A program made the position numbers and the translations under genes. From the NCBI GenBank assembly GCA_023393825.1, contig JAEXBW010000014.1, positions 1 through 8,121 of the forward strand: a DNA stretch of 8,121 bases. The letters run 5' to 3'. The stretch's first letter is position 1. Each line of letters opens with the position of its first letter. The stretch is from Elusimicrobiota bacterium. Lineage in GTDB: Bacteria > Elusimicrobiota > Elusimicrobia > Elusimicrobiales > Elusimicrobiaceae. Positions 6,935 to 8,121 of this stretch are shown in pieces. The notes under the pieces were generated by a model. It had not been told where the DNA came from. It saw only the letters and a program-made list of their open reading frames with translations, and searched no databases.

Positions 6935-8121
6935 ATGCCTGTAAAAACTTCAACTTTTAAGACGGACGCAAAAAAAGGGCAGTACTATAAAGTAAAAGAT
7001 ATATTAAAAGACGGCGACTTTAAAATAGCAAAGGAAGATTTAAAAGCCTTAACCTCGCTTGATATAATTTACAGGGCTTTGTGCGCCGTGCTTTATAACT
7101 ATGCTCCGCTCTCGGGCCACCCCGGCGGCAGTATATCTTCGGGCAGGATAGTTAACAATTTAGCTTATAATATTATGTCTTACGACTTAAGCAACCCCGA
7201 CAGGGACGACGCTGATATCCTTTCCTACGCGGCGGGCCACAAGGCTTTGGGGCTTTATGCAATGTCCGCGCTTCGCAACGAAATTGCAAAAGCTTACTCG
7301 CCCGAACTGTTGGCGAAAGAAGAACGCCAGTTAAGACTGGAAGACCTTTTGGGCTTCCGCCGCTCTCCCGCAAGCGGTACAAAACTTGTAAAAGAATTTA
7401 ACGTTAAATCTTTAGACGGACACCCAGTCCCTCTTACGCCTTTTGTAAAACTGTCCACGGGCGCAAGCGGCATAGGCGTAGGCTCAAGCATAGGCTTGGG
7501 TTTGGCAGCCGCCGCGGTATACGGGCAGAATGCCCCTAAAGTTAACATTATAGAAGGAGAAGGCGGCCTTACGGCGGGGCGCAGCGCGGAAGCTTTGGCA
7601 ATAGCGTCCAGCGCGGGCTTAGATAATGTTATTATCCATTTGGACTGGAACCAAGCCTCCATAGACAGCGATAAAGTTACGGCGGAAAACGGCGCATCGG
7701 GCGATTATGTGGCCTGGCGTCCCGCAGAATTATTTTATATAAACGGTTTTAACGTGATAGAAGTACAGGACGGCCTTGATTTTAAACAGGTTTACGCCGC
7801 GCAAAAATTTGCTTACAGCCTTTCCAACGGGCAGCCCACCGCCATAGTTTACAGGACGGTAAAGGGTTGGCATTACGGTATAGAAGGCAAGGCGAGCCAC
7901 GGCGGCGGGCATAAATTTGCCTCCGACGGTTTTTACGCCGCGCTTAGCGAATTTGAAAAAACTTTTAAAGTAGCAATGCCCCGCTTTTGCGGCGACCCTA
8001 CCCCGCAAGGGATAGAAGATTGCTTCTGGCAGACTTTGCTTACAATCAGAAAAGCCATCATAAAAAACCCCAAGAAATTTGAATATTTGGCAAACAGACT
8101 TGTTACTTCCCGTCAGACTTT
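6935..8121 (+). CDS. Transketolase-type ThDP enzyme, N-terminal part (3' end outside window)
   Basis: The frame opens at ATG 6935 (GGAGA at 6926-6930) and runs off the window after 395 codons. Transketolase moves two-carbon ketol units between sugar phosphates in the pentose phosphate pathway. Conserved features are SGHPGG with His62, AGHKALGLYA with His102, DGHPVPLTPFVKLSTGASG with His163 (161-179) and GKASHGGGHKFASDGFYAAL (318-337). The metal/ThDP motif reads EGEGGLTAGRSAEAL (207-221) followed by LDWNQASID (236-244). The Asp of the canonical GDG is Glu209, and Asn239 sits 30 residues on, the canonical spacing (Asp157/Asn187 in yeast transketolase). About 60 residues separate His102 and His163, more than in yeast transketolase, and the first 40 residues are also extra. 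This is therefore a divergent member. The pyrimidine-binding and C-terminal domains are not visible, so a split or related ThDP enzyme is possible. Confidence 0.88.
   Translation, partial: MPVKTSTFKTDAKKGQYYKVKDILKDGDFKIAKEDLKALTSLDIIYRALCAVLYNYAPLSGHPGGSISSGRIVNNLAYNIMSYDLSNPDRDDADILSYAAGHKALGLYAMSALRNEIAKAYSPELLAKEERQLRLEDLLGFRRSPASGTKLVKEFNVKSLDGHPVPLTPFVKLSTGASGIGVGSSIGLGLAAAAVYGQNAPKVNIIEGEGGLTAGRSAEALAIASSAGLDNVIIHLDWNQASIDSDKVTAENGASGDYVAWRPAELFYINGFNVIEVQDGLDFKQVYAAQKFAYSLSNGQPTAIVYRTVKGWHYGIEGKASHGGGHKFASDGFYAALSEFEKTFKVAMPRFCGDPTPQGIEDCFWQTLLTIRKAIIKNPKKFEYLANRLVTSRQT

Noticed and set aside
1..8121. Mobile elements, CRISPR arrays, tRNA/rRNA genes, toxin-antitoxin or defence systems
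   Set aside because: No repeat-spacer array, terminal inverted repeats, transposase or integrase motifs, or tRNA-like fold was seen. Nearly all bases are accounted for by housekeeping-type genes.

Overview
The window is a stretch of bacterial chromosome from a Gram-negative (diderm) organism. It carries Kdo transferase and heptosyltransferase-type genes, so the cell makes lipopolysaccharide (LPS). All genes lie on the + strand, are tightly packed and use similar codons. I saw no sign of phages, insertion sequences, CRISPR arrays or RNA genes. The lineage cannot be fixed by eye. Separate secD and secF, the LPS genes and the divergent transketolase would suit a phylum such as Elusimicrobiota, but that is a weak guess.

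Region 1 (1-5732) is one continuous gene run with 4-bp, 1-bp and 14-bp overlaps, one direct abutment and one 5-bp gap. It begins inside secD (the 3' part only) and continues with secF, completing the SecDF accessory complex of the Sec translocon. Next is an unassigned 208-residue protein that resembles a stand-alone methionine-synthase-activation-type domain. Then come a DUF374 acyltransferase, the Kdo transferase WaaA, and a 509-residue family 9 glycosyltransferase. The last three fit together as an LPS lipid A/inner core module. The run ends at a strong intrinsic terminator at 5756-5789.

Region 2 (5733-5872) is a 140-bp intergenic gap. It holds that terminator and a candidate extended -10 promoter for the next unit.

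Region 3 (5873-8121) holds a complete M42-family metallo-aminopeptidase. After 21 bp comes the first 395 residues of a transketolase-type thiamine-diphosphate enzyme, which runs off the right edge. The two probably share a transcript.

The main points of interest are the glycosyltransferase with two acceptor-side (N-terminal) domains and one nucleotide-sugar domain, the transketolase whose GDG metal/ThDP motif reads GEG, and the putative methionine-synthase-activation-like protein between secF and the LPS genes. I found no clearly new multi-gene system.
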